From positions 340,410 through 404,409 of the forward strand of contig NZ_BCNT01000005.1 in the NCBI RefSeq assembly GCF_001544075.1: a stretch of 64,000 nucleotides of DNA, read 5' to 3'. Shown here in pieces: positions 40,766 to 49,133 of this stretch (position 1 is the first letter of the stretch; every line of letters begins with the position of its first letter). Below the pieces are notes generated by a model that searched no databases, was not told where the DNA came from, and saw only the letters and a list, made by a program, of their open reading frames with translations. The DNA is from Comamonas terrae (lineage in GTDB: Bacteria; Pseudomonadota; Gammaproteobacteria; Burkholderiales; Burkholderiaceae_C). A program made the translations under genes and the position numbers.

Positions 40766-42940
40766 TCATGCCGCCGCCGTACAGGCAGTGGCGGCAGCGG
40801 TGGCGGCGGGCGTGCCTATCACCAGCGCATCGACCGCCAGGCAGCCGCCCTGGTCGCGGGGGCGGGCGATCAGCGGATTGATCTCCGCGCTGGCCAGCGT
40901 GTCGCCGGCGCGCTCGGCAAAGCCGGCCAGCGCGCACAGCGCATCGGCCAGCGACTGCAGGTCCACGGGCGGCTTGCCACGCGCACCGGCCAGGATGGGA
41001 AAGGTGCGCAGCTCCTGCACCATGGCCAGCGCGTCTTCCCGCGTGACGGGCAGCACGCGCAGGGAGACATCGCGCAGGATCTCGACATGGATGCCGCCCA
41101 GGCCGAACATCAGCACCGGGCCGAAGACCGGATCGCGGTGCACGCCCGCGATGCATTCCACGCCACCGTGCACCATGCGGGCCGCCAGCGCGCCTTCCAG
41201 GCGCGCGCCGGGGCATGCCTGGCGCGCGCGGGCCACGATCCGCTCGAAGGCCGCGCGTGCATCGCCTGCGGTGCGCAGGTCCAGGGCCACGCCGCCGGCT
41301 TCGGACTTGTGCGCGATATCGGCGCTTGCCACCTTCAGGGCAATCGCTCCGCCCAGAGCCTGGACCGCATCGGCTGCCTGCTGCGCCGTCTGCACCCGCT
41401 GGTGGGGCACCACGGGCACGCCGGCCTCGGCCAGCAGCGCCATGCTTTGCGCCTCGGACAGCCCGCCCGGCGCAAGGCGCACCGCCGGCCCGGCCGCTGC
41501 TGCCGGTGTTGGCGCGGCGCCGCCTTGCCCGGCAGGAGGAGAAAGCGAAGCCAGAGCGCCAATGCAGCGTATGGCCGCACTGGGGTCGGAGAACACCAGG
41601 CAGCCCAGCGCCTCCAGCTCGGCGCGGCGCGCGTCGGAGCACAGCGTGCAGATGGCCAGCAGCGTGTCGGGGTGGGCGGCGCGCAGCTTCTCCACCAGGG
41701 CGCGCAGCACGGCCCAGAATGCATCGGACAGGCCGCCGGCGGCAAAGAAGCCCAGCCAGCTGGCAAAGTTCCTGTCCTGCATCATCAGCTCGGCGCTGCG
41801 CTCCAGCAGCGAGATGTCGTTGGTGACCTGGCCCGTGATGTCCACGGGATTGCGCGGCGCGGCAAAGGGCACCCATTCGCGCAGCTGGCGCTGGGCGGCT
41901 TCGGACAGGGCCTGCACGTCCAGCCCCGCAGCGCTGGCATCGTCGGCCATCAGGGCGCCCACGCCGCCCGAGACGGTGAGAATGCCGATGGAGCGGTCGC
42001 GCGGACGGGGCGCGATGGCCGCGCTGGCCGCCAGCGCGAAGAAATCGCTGATGGTATGGGCCCGCAGCACGCCATAGCGGCGGAACACGGCGTCATAGAC
42101 GGCGTCGTTGCCGGCCAGCGAGGCGGTATGCGAGGCCGCGGCCGCGGCGCCGAGTTCGCTGGTGCCCACCTTGAACATGACCACCGGCTTGCCGCGCTCG
42201 CGCGCCAGGGCCAGCGCCGCGCGCAGCCGCTCGCCGTCGCGGCAGCCTTCCATGTAGGCCATGATGACATCGGTCTCCGGGTCCCGCGCCAGCCAGGCCA
42301 GGCCGTCGGCCAGCTGCACGTCGGCCTCGTTGCCGGTGGTCGCCCACAGCGACAGGCCTAGGCCGCGCTCGCGCGCCAGGCTGTAGGCATACGCACCGAA
42401 GGCGCCCGACTGGCTGACCAGGCCGATGCGCCCGGGCCGGACCCGGCCCGCGTTGGGCGCGGGCGAGAACGTGGCATAGGTCTGGTGTCCGGGCCGCATG
42501 AAGCCCAGGCAGTTGGGGCCTATGAGGCGTATGCCGGCCTCGCGGGCGCGTTTTTGCAGGGCCTGCTGGGCGGCCGCGCCCTCGGCGCCTATCTCGGCAA
42601 AGCCGGAGGAAAACAGCACCATGGAGCGCACGCGGGCCGCGGCCGCATCCTCGAGCACGGCGGCCACATGGGCCTGCGGCACGGCCACGATGGCCAGGTC
42701 CACGGGCTCGCCGATATCGGTCAGCCGGGCATGCGCAGGCAGGCCCTGCACCGTGGCGGCACGCGGGTTGACCGCATGCAGCCGGCCCGTGTAGCCGAAG
42801 CGCAGCAGATAGTCGAGCGGAATGCCGCCGATGCGCTCCACCGAATCGGTGGCGCCGACGATGGCAATCGAGCGGGGCGCAAACAGGGCGTCGAGCCCGG
42901 CGAAGTCGAAGTCCGGAGATTCCTGCATCTGCGTTTCCAT
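40766..42940 (-). CDS. Acyl-CoA synthetase, ADP-forming (acetate--CoA ligase family, fused alpha/beta)
   Basis: A 724-residue fused enzyme. The CoA-binding domain begins LDALFAPRSIAIVGATDSVE. The succinyl-CoA-ligase-like part holds GRIGLVSQSGAFGAYAYSLA, and SHTASLAGNDAVYDAVFRRY carries the expected phosphorylated histidine. A C-terminal ATP-grasp domain (LLAEAGVPVVPHQRV, IALKVASADIAHKSEAGGVA, FGPVLMFGLGGIHVEILRDV) supplies nucleotide binding. The family makes acyl-CoA from an acid, CoA and ATP, releasing ADP and phosphate. The start overlaps the porin stop (TGATG). In this operon it is the obvious activating enzyme for the imported acid. Confidence 0.88.
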   Translation of the reverse strand: METQMQESPDFDFAGLDALFAPRSIAIVGATDSVERIGGIPLDYLLRFGYTGRLHAVNPRAATVQGLPAHARLTDIGEPVDLAIVAVPQAHVAAVLEDAAAARVRSMVLFSSGFAEIGAEGAAAQQALQKRAREAGIRLIGPNCLGFMRPGHQTYATFSPAPNAGRVRPGRIGLVSQSGAFGAYAYSLARERGLGLSLWATTGNEADVQLADGLAWLARDPETDVIMAYMEGCRDGERLRAALALARERGKPVVMFKVGTSELGAAAAASHTASLAGNDAVYDAVFRRYGVLRAHTISDFFALAASAAIAPRPRDRSIGILTVSGGVGALMADDASAAGLDVQALSEAAQRQLREWVPFAAPRNPVDITGQVTNDISLLERSAELMMQDRNFASWLGFFAAGGLSDAFWAVLRALVEKLRAAHPDTLLAICTLCSDARRAELEALGCLVFSDPSAAIRCIGALASLSPPAGQGGAAPTPAAAAGPAVRLAPGGLSEAQSMALLAEAGVPVVPHQRVQTAQQAADAVQALGGAIALKVASADIAHKSEAGGVALDLRTAGDARAAFERIVARARQACPGARLEGALAARMVHGGVECIAGVHRDPVFGPVLMFGLGGIHVEILRDVSLRVLPVTREDALAMVQELRTFPILAGARGKPPVDLQSLADALCALAGFAERAGDTLASAEINPLIARPRDQGGCLAVDALVIGTPAATAAATACTAAA

Positions 42941-44004
42941 CAGAAGTTGTGGCGCACGCCCAGGGCCACGGAGCGCACGCCGTTGCCGCTGTTGGCGATC
43001 ACGGGCACGTTGGCGATGCTCACGCCCGAGCCTCCCGCATTGCTCGACTGCAGCCAGCGCGCATACAGCATGGTGCGCTTGCTCAGGTCATGGTCGTAGC
43101 CCAGCGTCCAGGCCGTCTGCTTGCGGTCGGATCCTTCGACGCTGCGGCGCGCCACGGAAAACAGCAGCCGGTCGTTGGAGGCGACGTTCCAGGTGGCGCC
43201 GACCTGGGCGAGGTGGGAGTCGCGCGTGCCGGGCTGGTTGACGCTGGCGGAGCTGTAGCTGGCACCCAGGCGCAGCGTGGGCAGGGCCTGCCAGCTGCCG
43301 ACCAGGGTCTGGAAGCGGCTGGTGCGGGGCGAAGCGACGGGCGCCGCGGGGCTGCCGGCCACGGCGTTCTGGAAGCTGTAGCCGATGAAGAAGTCCTTGT
43401 GGTTCCAGGCGACGGTGCCGCCGTAGATCTGGCCGTTGTTGCTGTTGGGGGAGGGCGTTTCGCCGAAGGCGTAGGCCAGGTCCACGAGCAGCGGCGAGGC
43501 GTCGGGCGTGCGGTAGCGCAGCATGTTGTTGGCGCGTGGCGCGAACATGCTCAGGCCGGGCTGGGCATCGGTCGCGTAGCCCAGGTTGAGGGTCGTGAAC
43601 AGCGAGTTCATGCCGAACGGGTCGGAGCGGAACAGGGCGTTGAACATGGGGGTGTACATGCGGCCCAGATCGACCTGGCCCCAGGGAGCGACCAGTCCCA
43701 GGTAGGACTGGCGCGTGAACGCAAAGCCAGGGCCGGGAATGGTGCCCAGGCCGGTGTCTGCCGAGACGCCGGCTTCGAGCAGGAAGCGGGCATACATGCC
43801 ACCGCCGAGATCCTCCCGGCCGCGAAAACCCAGGCGCGAGGCGGCGCTGCCGCCGTCCTCCAGGCGCGTCAGCCGTGTGGGGCCCGACTTGGCGCTGTTG
43901 AGGTGGACGTCCATGACGCCGAAGATTTCCACGCTGCTCTGGGCCCAGGCAGAACTTCCCAGGGCGGCCCAGCCAGCGGCCGCCAGCCATTGCTTGTGCT
44001 TCAC
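42940..44004 (-). CDS. Outer-membrane porin (Gram-negative trimeric type)
   Basis: A 354-residue porin with a signal peptide (MKHKQWLAAAGWAALGSSAW, cleavage after AWA). The mature protein begins QSSVEIFGVMDVHLN and has the betaproteobacterial pattern SRLGFRGREDLGGGMYARFL, then RQSYLGLVAPWGQVDLGRMY. It ends in aromatic GVRHNF, the usual C-terminal Phe signal for barrel assembly. It is the promoter-proximal gene of the seven-gene operon and should let the substrate cross the outer membrane. The divergent region to the Crp/Fnr gene holds a clear palindrome. Confidence 0.9.
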   Translation of the reverse strand: MKHKQWLAAAGWAALGSSAWAQSSVEIFGVMDVHLNSAKSGPTRLTRLEDGGSAASRLGFRGREDLGGGMYARFLLEAGVSADTGLGTIPGPGFAFTRQSYLGLVAPWGQVDLGRMYTPMFNALFRSDPFGMNSLFTTLNLGYATDAQPGLSMFAPRANNMLRYRTPDASPLLVDLAYAFGETPSPNSNNGQIYGGTVAWNHKDFFIGYSFQNAVAGSPAAPVASPRTSRFQTLVGSWQALPTLRLGASYSSASVNQPGTRDSHLAQVGATWNVASNDRLLFSVARRSVEGSDRKQTAWTLGYDHDLSKRTMLYARWLQSSNAGGSGVSIANVPVIANSGNGVRSVALGVRHNF

Positions 44005-44097
44005 GAATATGTCTCCTGCGGTTGTGCTTTTTGCACCGGCACACGGCCTTGTGCTGCGGTGTGACTGCTACTATCCGCAGCTGCCCGGCCGGTGCTC

Positions 44098-44113
44098 TGT
44101 CAAGGCTTTGACA
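44098..44113. promoter_or_regulatory. Crp/Fnr-type operator TGTCA-N6-TGACA
   Basis: TGTCAAGGCTTTGACA is a perfect palindrome of the Crp/Fnr layout (5-bp half-sites, 6-bp spacer; CRP itself uses TGTGA-N6-TCACA). It lies in the 165-bp divergent region, about 64 bp before the regulator ATG and about 100 bp before the porin ATG. Confidence 0.7.
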
Positions 44114-44169
44114 ATTGACGTAACACGAGCCGGGGACTAACCCGGAGACGGTTTTCAGCCCTAGCCCCC

Positions 44170-44907
44170 ATGTCCCGCAAACCTCCTCCCGAAGCCGATT
44201 CCGTGGCCCTGATACGGCGTGCGCTGGGCATGTGCCGGATGATGAGCGGCTGGCCCGACGACGTGCTGGACGAACTGGCCGCCATTGCGCGGCTGGGACG
44301 CTATGACAAGCGCACGCCCATCATGGTGGGAGACCGTGCGCGGCGCGAAGTGCTGGTGGTGGCCTCGGGCCGGCTCGAGGTGGAGGGGGTGGATGCATCC
44401 GGCGTGCGCTTCGTGCTGTCCATGCACGGCCCCGGCGAGATCGTGAGCCTGGTGCGGTTGCTCAAGAACATCCGCTTTGTCTACGACTTCCAGGCCCACG
44501 AGGGCACGACGATCGTGTTTCTGCCCGGCGATCCGCTGCTGGCCATACTGGATGCCCATCCCTTGCTGTGGCGCGATGTCTGCATGCTGATGCTGTCGCG
44601 CCTGCACGAGCAGATCGCGACGCAGCAGCGGCGTGCGCTGGGCCATACCGCCAACCATGTGGCCGATGCGCTGGTGCAGCTGGCCCTGGCCCATGGCCAG
44701 GCGGTCGAGGGCGGATCTGCGCTGAGCCTGCGCATCTCGCAAAGCGACCTGGCAGCCATGCTGGCCATGTCGCGCCAGACCGTGAACAAGGAGCTGCGCG
44801 TGCTGGCGCACAGCGGCGTGATCGATGCGGCCTACGGGCGCATCACCGTCCAGGACCTCGATGCGCTGCGCCGCGTGGCCGAAGGGCGGCCGCTGCGCAG
44901 CGGCTGA
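44170..44907 (+). CDS. Crp/Fnr family transcriptional regulator
   Basis: A 245-residue regulator. The N-terminal cyclic-nucleotide-binding-like barrel includes RTPIMVGDRARREVLVVASG and SMHGPGEIVSLVRLL. The C-terminal winged helix is LRISQSDLAAMLAMSRQTVN KELRVLAHSGVIDAAYGRIT. No Cys cluster for an Fe-S centre is visible near the N-terminus (single Cys in GMCRMM), and the cAMP-contact motif is not intact, so the signal is neither clearly oxygen nor cAMP. It faces the porin operon and has a matching palindrome upstream. It is probably the dedicated regulator. Confidence 0.85.
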   Translation: MSRKPPPEADSVALIRRALGMCRMMSGWPDDVLDELAAIARLGRYDKRTPIMVGDRARREVLVVASGRLEVEGVDASGVRFVLSMHGPGEIVSLVRLLKNIRFVYDFQAHEGTTIVFLPGDPLLAILDAHPLLWRDVCMLMLSRLHEQIATQQRRALGHTANHVADALVQLALAHGQAVEGGSALSLRISQSDLAAMLAMSRQTVNKELRVLAHSGVIDAAYGRITVQDLDALRRVAEGRPLRSG

Positions 44908-44910
44908 GGC

Positions 44911-45900
44911 TCAGCACTGCACGGCGCCTGCAACCGGGCGCATCAGCGTGCTCTGGCCGAACAGGCTCTGCACCAGGTCCACCACGAGTTCCGCGGTCTG
45001 GTTGCGCACATCAAGCGCGGGATTGAGCTCCACGATATCCAGCGAGGCCAGGCGGCCGGTGTCTGCAATCATCTCCATGCACAGCTGCGCCTCCCGGTAG
45101 TTGGGGCCGCCGCGCACCGGCGTGCCGGTGCCGGGGGCGATGTCGGGATCGAGAAAATCCACGTCGAAGCTCAGGTGCAGGTGCACGTCGCTGCTGCCCG
45201 GGCCGCTCAGCCCCGTGAGCGCGCGGCGCATCACTTCGCGCATGCCCAGCTCGTCGATGGCGCGCATGTCGTAGACCTCCAGCCCCAGCTCGTCGATCAT
45301 GCGCTTTTCGCTTTCATCCACGCTGCGCAGGCCGATCTGGCAGAACGCCGAGGCCGGCAGCGCCGGCGTGGCGCCCGACAGCGCGGCCAGCGCCGCCGGG
45401 CCCAGCCCGCACAGGCTGGCGACCGGCATGCCGTGCATGTTGCCGGTGGGCGAGCTCTGCGGCGTGTTGCAGTCCGAGTGCGCGTCCAGCCACAGCACGC
45501 GCAGGCGCCTGCCCGTGGCGCGGCAGTGGCGTGCCACGGCGCTGATGGAGCCGGCGGCCAGCATGTGGTCGCCGCCCATCATGATGGGCAGGCGGTCCTG
45601 CTGCAGCACCTGCAGCACCGCGTCGTGCGCGAGCTGGGTCCAGTCCAGGCATTCGGCCAGGTTGCGCATGCCTTCGGTGTCGCGCTCGTTGCGCGGATTG
45701 GGCGGGCCGGCGAGGTTGCCGAGATCATGCACGGCCACGCCCAGCCGTTCGAGCGCCGGCGCCAGCTGGGCCACGCGCAGCGCGTCCGGTCCCATGGCCG
45801 CGCCCAGGCGCGAGGCGCCCACGTCGGTCGGAATGCCGATCAGCGTGGCCTGGATGCGGGCGGTTTCAGAAGCGGAGTGGTCGTTTGGTTCCATGGTCAT
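44911..45900 (-). CDS. rocF: Arginase (ureohydrolase family)
   Basis: A 329-residue manganese enzyme that hydrolyses arginine to ornithine and urea. The metal-binding motifs are intact: IMMGGDHMLAAGSISAV, WLDAHSDCNTP with NMHGMPVASLCG, and LSFDVDFLDPDIAPGTGTPV RGG. The ATG at 45898-45900 overlaps the ornithine cyclodeaminase stop as ATGA, so the two are coupled, and the pathway arginine to ornithine to proline is complete in two genes. An in-frame ATG two codons later is possible. It is convergent with the Crp/Fnr gene with only 3 bp between stops. Confidence 0.9.
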   Translation of the reverse strand: MTMEPNDHSASETARIQATLIGIPTDVGASRLGAAMGPDALRVAQLAPALERLGVAVHDLGNLAGPPNPRNERDTEGMRNLAECLDWTQLAHDAVLQVLQQDRLPIMMGGDHMLAAGSISAVARHCRATGRRLRVLWLDAHSDCNTPQSSPTGNMHGMPVASLCGLGPAALAALSGATPALPASAFCQIGLRSVDESEKRMIDELGLEVYDMRAIDELGMREVMRRALTGLSGPGSSDVHLHLSFDVDFLDPDIAPGTGTPVRGGPNYREAQLCMEMIADTGRLASLDIVELNPALDVRNQTAELVVDLVQSLFGQSTLMRPVAGAVQC

Positions 45901-47003
45901 GCGGTCTTGCGTTCGTTGAGGGGGACAACCTGGCCGGCCCGGGCCTGCAGCACCATGGCGAACAGGTCCTTGGGATCGGCCAGCGCGGGCACGAGCTCGA
46001 TCTGCGACAGCAGACCCGTGCGGCGCGCCAGGGCGTGCATGGTGCGCAGGGCCGAATAGTCCTCGAGCGCAAAGCCCACGCTGTCGAACAGCGTGATCTG
46101 CTGCGGCGAGCTGCGGCCCGGGGCCAGGCCCTGGATCACGCGCCACAGCTCGGTGACCGCGAAGCCGGCCGGCATCTGCTGCAGCTCGCCTTCGATGCGC
46201 GTCTGCGGCTCGTATTCGACAAAGACCCGGGCACGCTGCAGCAAGCCGGCATCGAGCTCGGTCTTGCCCGGGCAGTCGCCGCCCACGGCATTGATGTGCA
46301 TGCCGGGCTCGGCCAGATCGCCGGCCATGACGACGGCCCGGGTCTTGTCGGCCGTGGCCGTGGTCACGATATCCGCGCCCCGCACCGCGTCCTGCACGCT
46401 GGCAGCCAGGACCATTGTGGCGCCGAACTGCGGCAAAAAGGGTTGCAGATTGCGTACCAGCTTTTGCGATGCGGCGGGGTCGATGTCGAACAGGCGCAGC
46501 TCGCGCACCCCGAGCAGCGCCATGAAGGCCAGCGCCTGGAACTCGCCCTGCGAGCCGTTGCCGATCAATGCCATGCTGCGGCTGCCACTGCGGGCCAGCC
46601 GGCGCGCTGCCATGGCCGAGGTGGCGGCGGTGCGCAGCGCCGTGGTCAGCGTCAGTTCGCTGACGAAGCGCGGCATGCCGGTAGCCACGTCGGCCAGGGC
46701 GCCAAAAGCCATCACGGTGGGAAGGCCTTGCAGGGGGTTGAGGGGATGGCCGTTGACGTACTTGAACGCATAGTCGCGCGTGTCGGCCACGGGCATGAGC
46801 TCGATCACGCCCCGGTCCGAATGCGCGGCCGTGCGCGCGGACTTGTCGAAGTCCTGCCAGCGGCCGTAGTCGGCCTCGACGGCCTCGGCCACGAGGCGCA
46901 GCACTTCCACGATGCCCACATGGGCCACTAGGCGCGCCGCATCGCTGGCGCTCAGAAAGTCGGTCTGCACCTGCGCGGACGACTGGATTTGAGGAACTGG
47001 CAT
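45897..47003 (-). CDS. Ornithine cyclodeaminase
   Basis: A 368-residue enzyme of the OCD/mu-crystallin family that converts L-ornithine to L-proline and ammonia using bound NAD. Motifs: DYAFKYVNGHPLNPLQGLPT, RTAATSAMAARRLARSGSRS, the Rossmann glycines ALIGNGSQGEFQALAF, and AEPGMHINAVGGDCPGKTEL with the catalytic Asp. The length (about 350-370) and GGDCPGKTEL motif fit true ornithine cyclodeaminases rather than alanine dehydrogenase relatives. It is the first gene of the arginase operon. A degenerate family-1 repeat lies immediately upstream. Confidence 0.88.
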   Translation of the reverse strand: MPVPQIQSSAQVQTDFLSASDAARLVAHVGIVEVLRLVAEAVEADYGRWQDFDKSARTAAHSDRGVIELMPVADTRDYAFKYVNGHPLNPLQGLPTVMAFGALADVATGMPRFVSELTLTTALRTAATSAMAARRLARSGSRSMALIGNGSQGEFQALAFMALLGVRELRLFDIDPAASQKLVRNLQPFLPQFGATMVLAASVQDAVRGADIVTTATADKTRAVVMAGDLAEPGMHINAVGGDCPGKTELDAGLLQRARVFVEYEPQTRIEGELQQMPAGFAVTELWRVIQGLAPGRSSPQQITLFDSVGFALEDYSALRTMHALARRTGLLSQIELVPALADPKDLFAMVLQARAGQVVPLNERKTA

Positions 47004-47020
47004 GGCGTTTCCTCCTTGGT

Positions 47021-47078
47021 TGGATTCTTAGGACTTTTACCCTTTGAATCCAGATGTGGAAAGCGCTGGTAGCTATGG
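47021..47078. repeat. Family-1 inverted repeat, copy F (one arm degenerate)
   Basis: Inner arms TGGATTC (47021-47027) and GAATCCA (47046-47052) are perfect. The right outer arm AAGCGCTGGTAGCTAT (47061-47076) matches other copies; the left outer arm, which would overlap the cyclodeaminase start, is barely recognisable. It lies in the divergent promoter region of ornithine cyclodeaminase and pyrC. Confidence 0.5.
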
Positions 47079-47151
47079 TTTTTCGCGCGGGGCAGAATGG
47101 AGCATTGGGGATGGTGGCGGTGGCCGATGTACATGGTGTGACAATGTCGGC

Positions 47152-48183
47152 ATGACCCAGACCCTCACGATCACCCGTCCCGACGACTGGCACCTGCACG
47201 TGCGCGATGGCGAAGCCATGCGCTCCGTGGTGCCGCACACGGCCGCGCAGTTCGCGCGCGCCATCATCATGCCCAACCTCAAGCCGCCGGTCACCACCAC
47301 CGGGCAGGCGCTGGAGTACAAGCAGCGCATCCTGGCCGCCGTGCCCGAAGGGCTGAGCTTCGAGCCCCTGATGACGCTGTACCTGACCGACAGGCTGCCG
47401 CCCGAGGAAATCGTGCGCGCCAAGGCGGCCGGCATCGTGGCCTGCAAGCTGTATCCGGCCGGCGCCACGACCAACAGCGACCATGGCGTGACCGACATCC
47501 GCAAGATCTACCCGACACTGGAAGCCATGCAGCGCGAGGGCCTGCTGCTGCTGGTGCACGGCGAGGTGACCAGCAGCGAGATCGACCTGTTCGACCGCGA
47601 GGCGGCCTTCATCGACCAGCAGCTGATTCCGCTGCGCCGCGATTTTCCCGAGCTCAAGATCGTGTTCGAGCACATCACGACCCGGGAAGCCGCGCAGTAC
47701 GTGAGCGAGGCGGACCGCTTCGTCGGCGCCACCATCACGCCCCAGCACCTGCTGTTCAACCGCAACGCCATCTTCACGGGCGGCATCCGCCCGCACTACT
47801 ACTGCCTGCCCGTGCTCAAGCGCGAAACCCACCGCCTGGCCCTGGTCGAGGCGGCCACCGGCGGCTCGGCCAAGTTCTTCCTGGGCACGGACAGCGCCCC
47901 GCATGCGGCCCACCTCAAGGAGCATGCCACGGGCTGCGCGGGCTGCTACAGCGCCCATGCGGCCATCGAGATGTATGCCGAAGTCTTCGACAAGGCCGGT
48001 GCGCTGGACAGGCTCGAAGCCTTTGCCAGCTTCAACGGCCCCGACTTCTACAGCCTGCCGCGCAATACCGGCAAGATCACGCTGGTGCGCGAAAGCTGGA
48101 CGCCGCCCGACAGCTTTGCCTTCGGCGAGGCCGAGCTCAAGCCCCTGCGCGCCGGCGAAGCCCTGCCCTGGAAGCTGGTGTAA
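47152..48183 (+). CDS. pyrC: Dihydroorotase, type II
   Basis: A 343-residue zinc enzyme of pyrimidine synthesis that cyclises carbamoyl-aspartate to dihydroorotate. Motifs: [14 protein letters not shown] with the HxH metal ligands, [10 protein letters not shown], carbamylated lysine in [32 protein letters not shown], and the metal-binding [14 protein letters not shown]. The length and motifs match E. coli PyrC rather than the multi-subunit PyrC of the CAD type. The ATG at 47152 gives the standard start [11 protein letters not shown]; an earlier GTG lacks family similarity. Confidence 0.95.
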   Translation: MTQTLTITRPDDWHLHVRDGEAMRSVVPHTAAQFARAIIMPNLKPPVTTTGQALEYKQRILAAVPEGLSFEPLMTLYLTDRLPPEEIVRAKAAGIVACKLYPAGATTNSDHGVTDIRKIYPTLEAMQREGLLLLVHGEVTSSEIDLFDREAAFIDQQLIPLRRDFPELKIVFEHITTREAAQYVSEADRFVGATITPQHLLFNRNAIFTGGIRPHYYCLPVLKRETHRLALVEAATGGSAKFFLGTDSAPHAAHLKEHATGCAGCYSAHAAIEMYAEVFDKAGALDRLEAFASFNGPDFYSLPRNTGKITLVRESWTPPDSFAFGEAELKPLRAGEALPWKLV

Positions 48184-48251
48184 GCTCGCTGCGGCGCGGG
48201 CAGGCCCTTCCTGCTCAGGCGCCGCTTCGACACCCTTGCACAGGAGAGTCC

Positions 48252-49133
48252 ATGGCCGAGCTGCAGCCCCGCATTGCCCTGTTGATCGATGCCGACAACG
48301 CGCCGGCCGAGAAGATCGACGAGATCCTCACCGAGCTCTCCACCTTCGGCGTGATCGACATCCGCCGCGTCTATGGCAACTGGACCAAGCATGCGCTGAT
48401 CGGCTGGCAGAACAAGCTGCTCGAATATGCGCTGCGGCCCATGCAGCAGTTCGACTACTCCAAGCACAAGAACGCCACCGACATGGCCATGACGGTGGAT
48501 GCCATGGAGCTGCTCTACACCGAGAAGCCCGATGCCTTCGGCATCGTCTCCTCGGATGCCGACTTCACGCCGCTGGTCATGCATCTGCGCTTCAAGGGCG
48601 CTGCCGTCTACGGATTCGGGGCGGCGCAGACGCCCAAGCCCTTCGTCAACGCCTGCTCGCGCTTTCTGTACCTCGAGGCCCTGGGCGAAGACGCCGTGCT
48701 GGAGTCCGCGGCGGAAGCCGTTGCCGCTGTGGCCAAGCCCGTGGCCGCGGCCGGCGCAGCGCCGCAGCAGGGAGGCGGCAATGGCGCGCCACCCGCCGGC
48801 CCGGGGGACAAGCCCGCCGCCACCTGCGTGGCCGTCGGTCCCGTGGAAGGCTCCTGCCTGCGCGTGCCGCGCAATCAGCTGCGCCAGGACACCCGCCTCA
48901 TGAACCTGCTGCGCTCGGCCGTGAACGCCACCCAGGACGAGGACGGCTGGGCCCGCGTGGGCGCGGTCGGCACGCAGATCGGCAACAAGGCCTCCTTCGA
49001 TGCGCGCAACTATGGCTATGCGACGCTGACCAAGCTGCTGGCCGCGACCCAGGCCTTCGACCTGCGCGACGAAGGCACGTCGCGCGTGGCGGTGCGCGAC
49101 AAGCGGGCGGCCAGGGCCCGTTCGGGCAATTGA
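48252..49133 (+). CDS. NYN-domain nuclease-like protein with C-terminal OST-HTH/LOTUS domain
   Basis: A 293-residue protein. Residues about 5-145 form a NYN (PIN-like) domain with acidic residues in IALLIDADNAPAEKID, KNATDMAMTVDAMELLYTE and FGIVSSDADFTPLVMHLR, the expected metal-binding Asp set. A low-complexity Ala/Gly/Pro linker (about 150-195) leads to an OST-HTH domain (RLMNLLRSAVNATQDEDGWA, then GNKASFDARNYGYATLTKLL, IRD-like end). NYN-LOTUS proteins are thought to be RNA-processing nucleases with a double-stranded or G-rich RNA-binding module. The target is unknown. It is followed directly by the DUF3025 gene. Confidence 0.85.
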   Translation: MAELQPRIALLIDADNAPAEKIDEILTELSTFGVIDIRRVYGNWTKHALIGWQNKLLEYALRPMQQFDYSKHKNATDMAMTVDAMELLYTEKPDAFGIVSSDADFTPLVMHLRFKGAAVYGFGAAQTPKPFVNACSRFLYLEALGEDAVLESAAEAVAAVAKPVAAAGAAPQQGGGNGAPPAGPGDKPAATCVAVGPVEGSCLRVPRNQLRQDTRLMNLLRSAVNATQDEDGWARVGAVGTQIGNKASFDARNYGYATLTKLLAATQAFDLRDEGTSRVAVRDKRAARARSGN

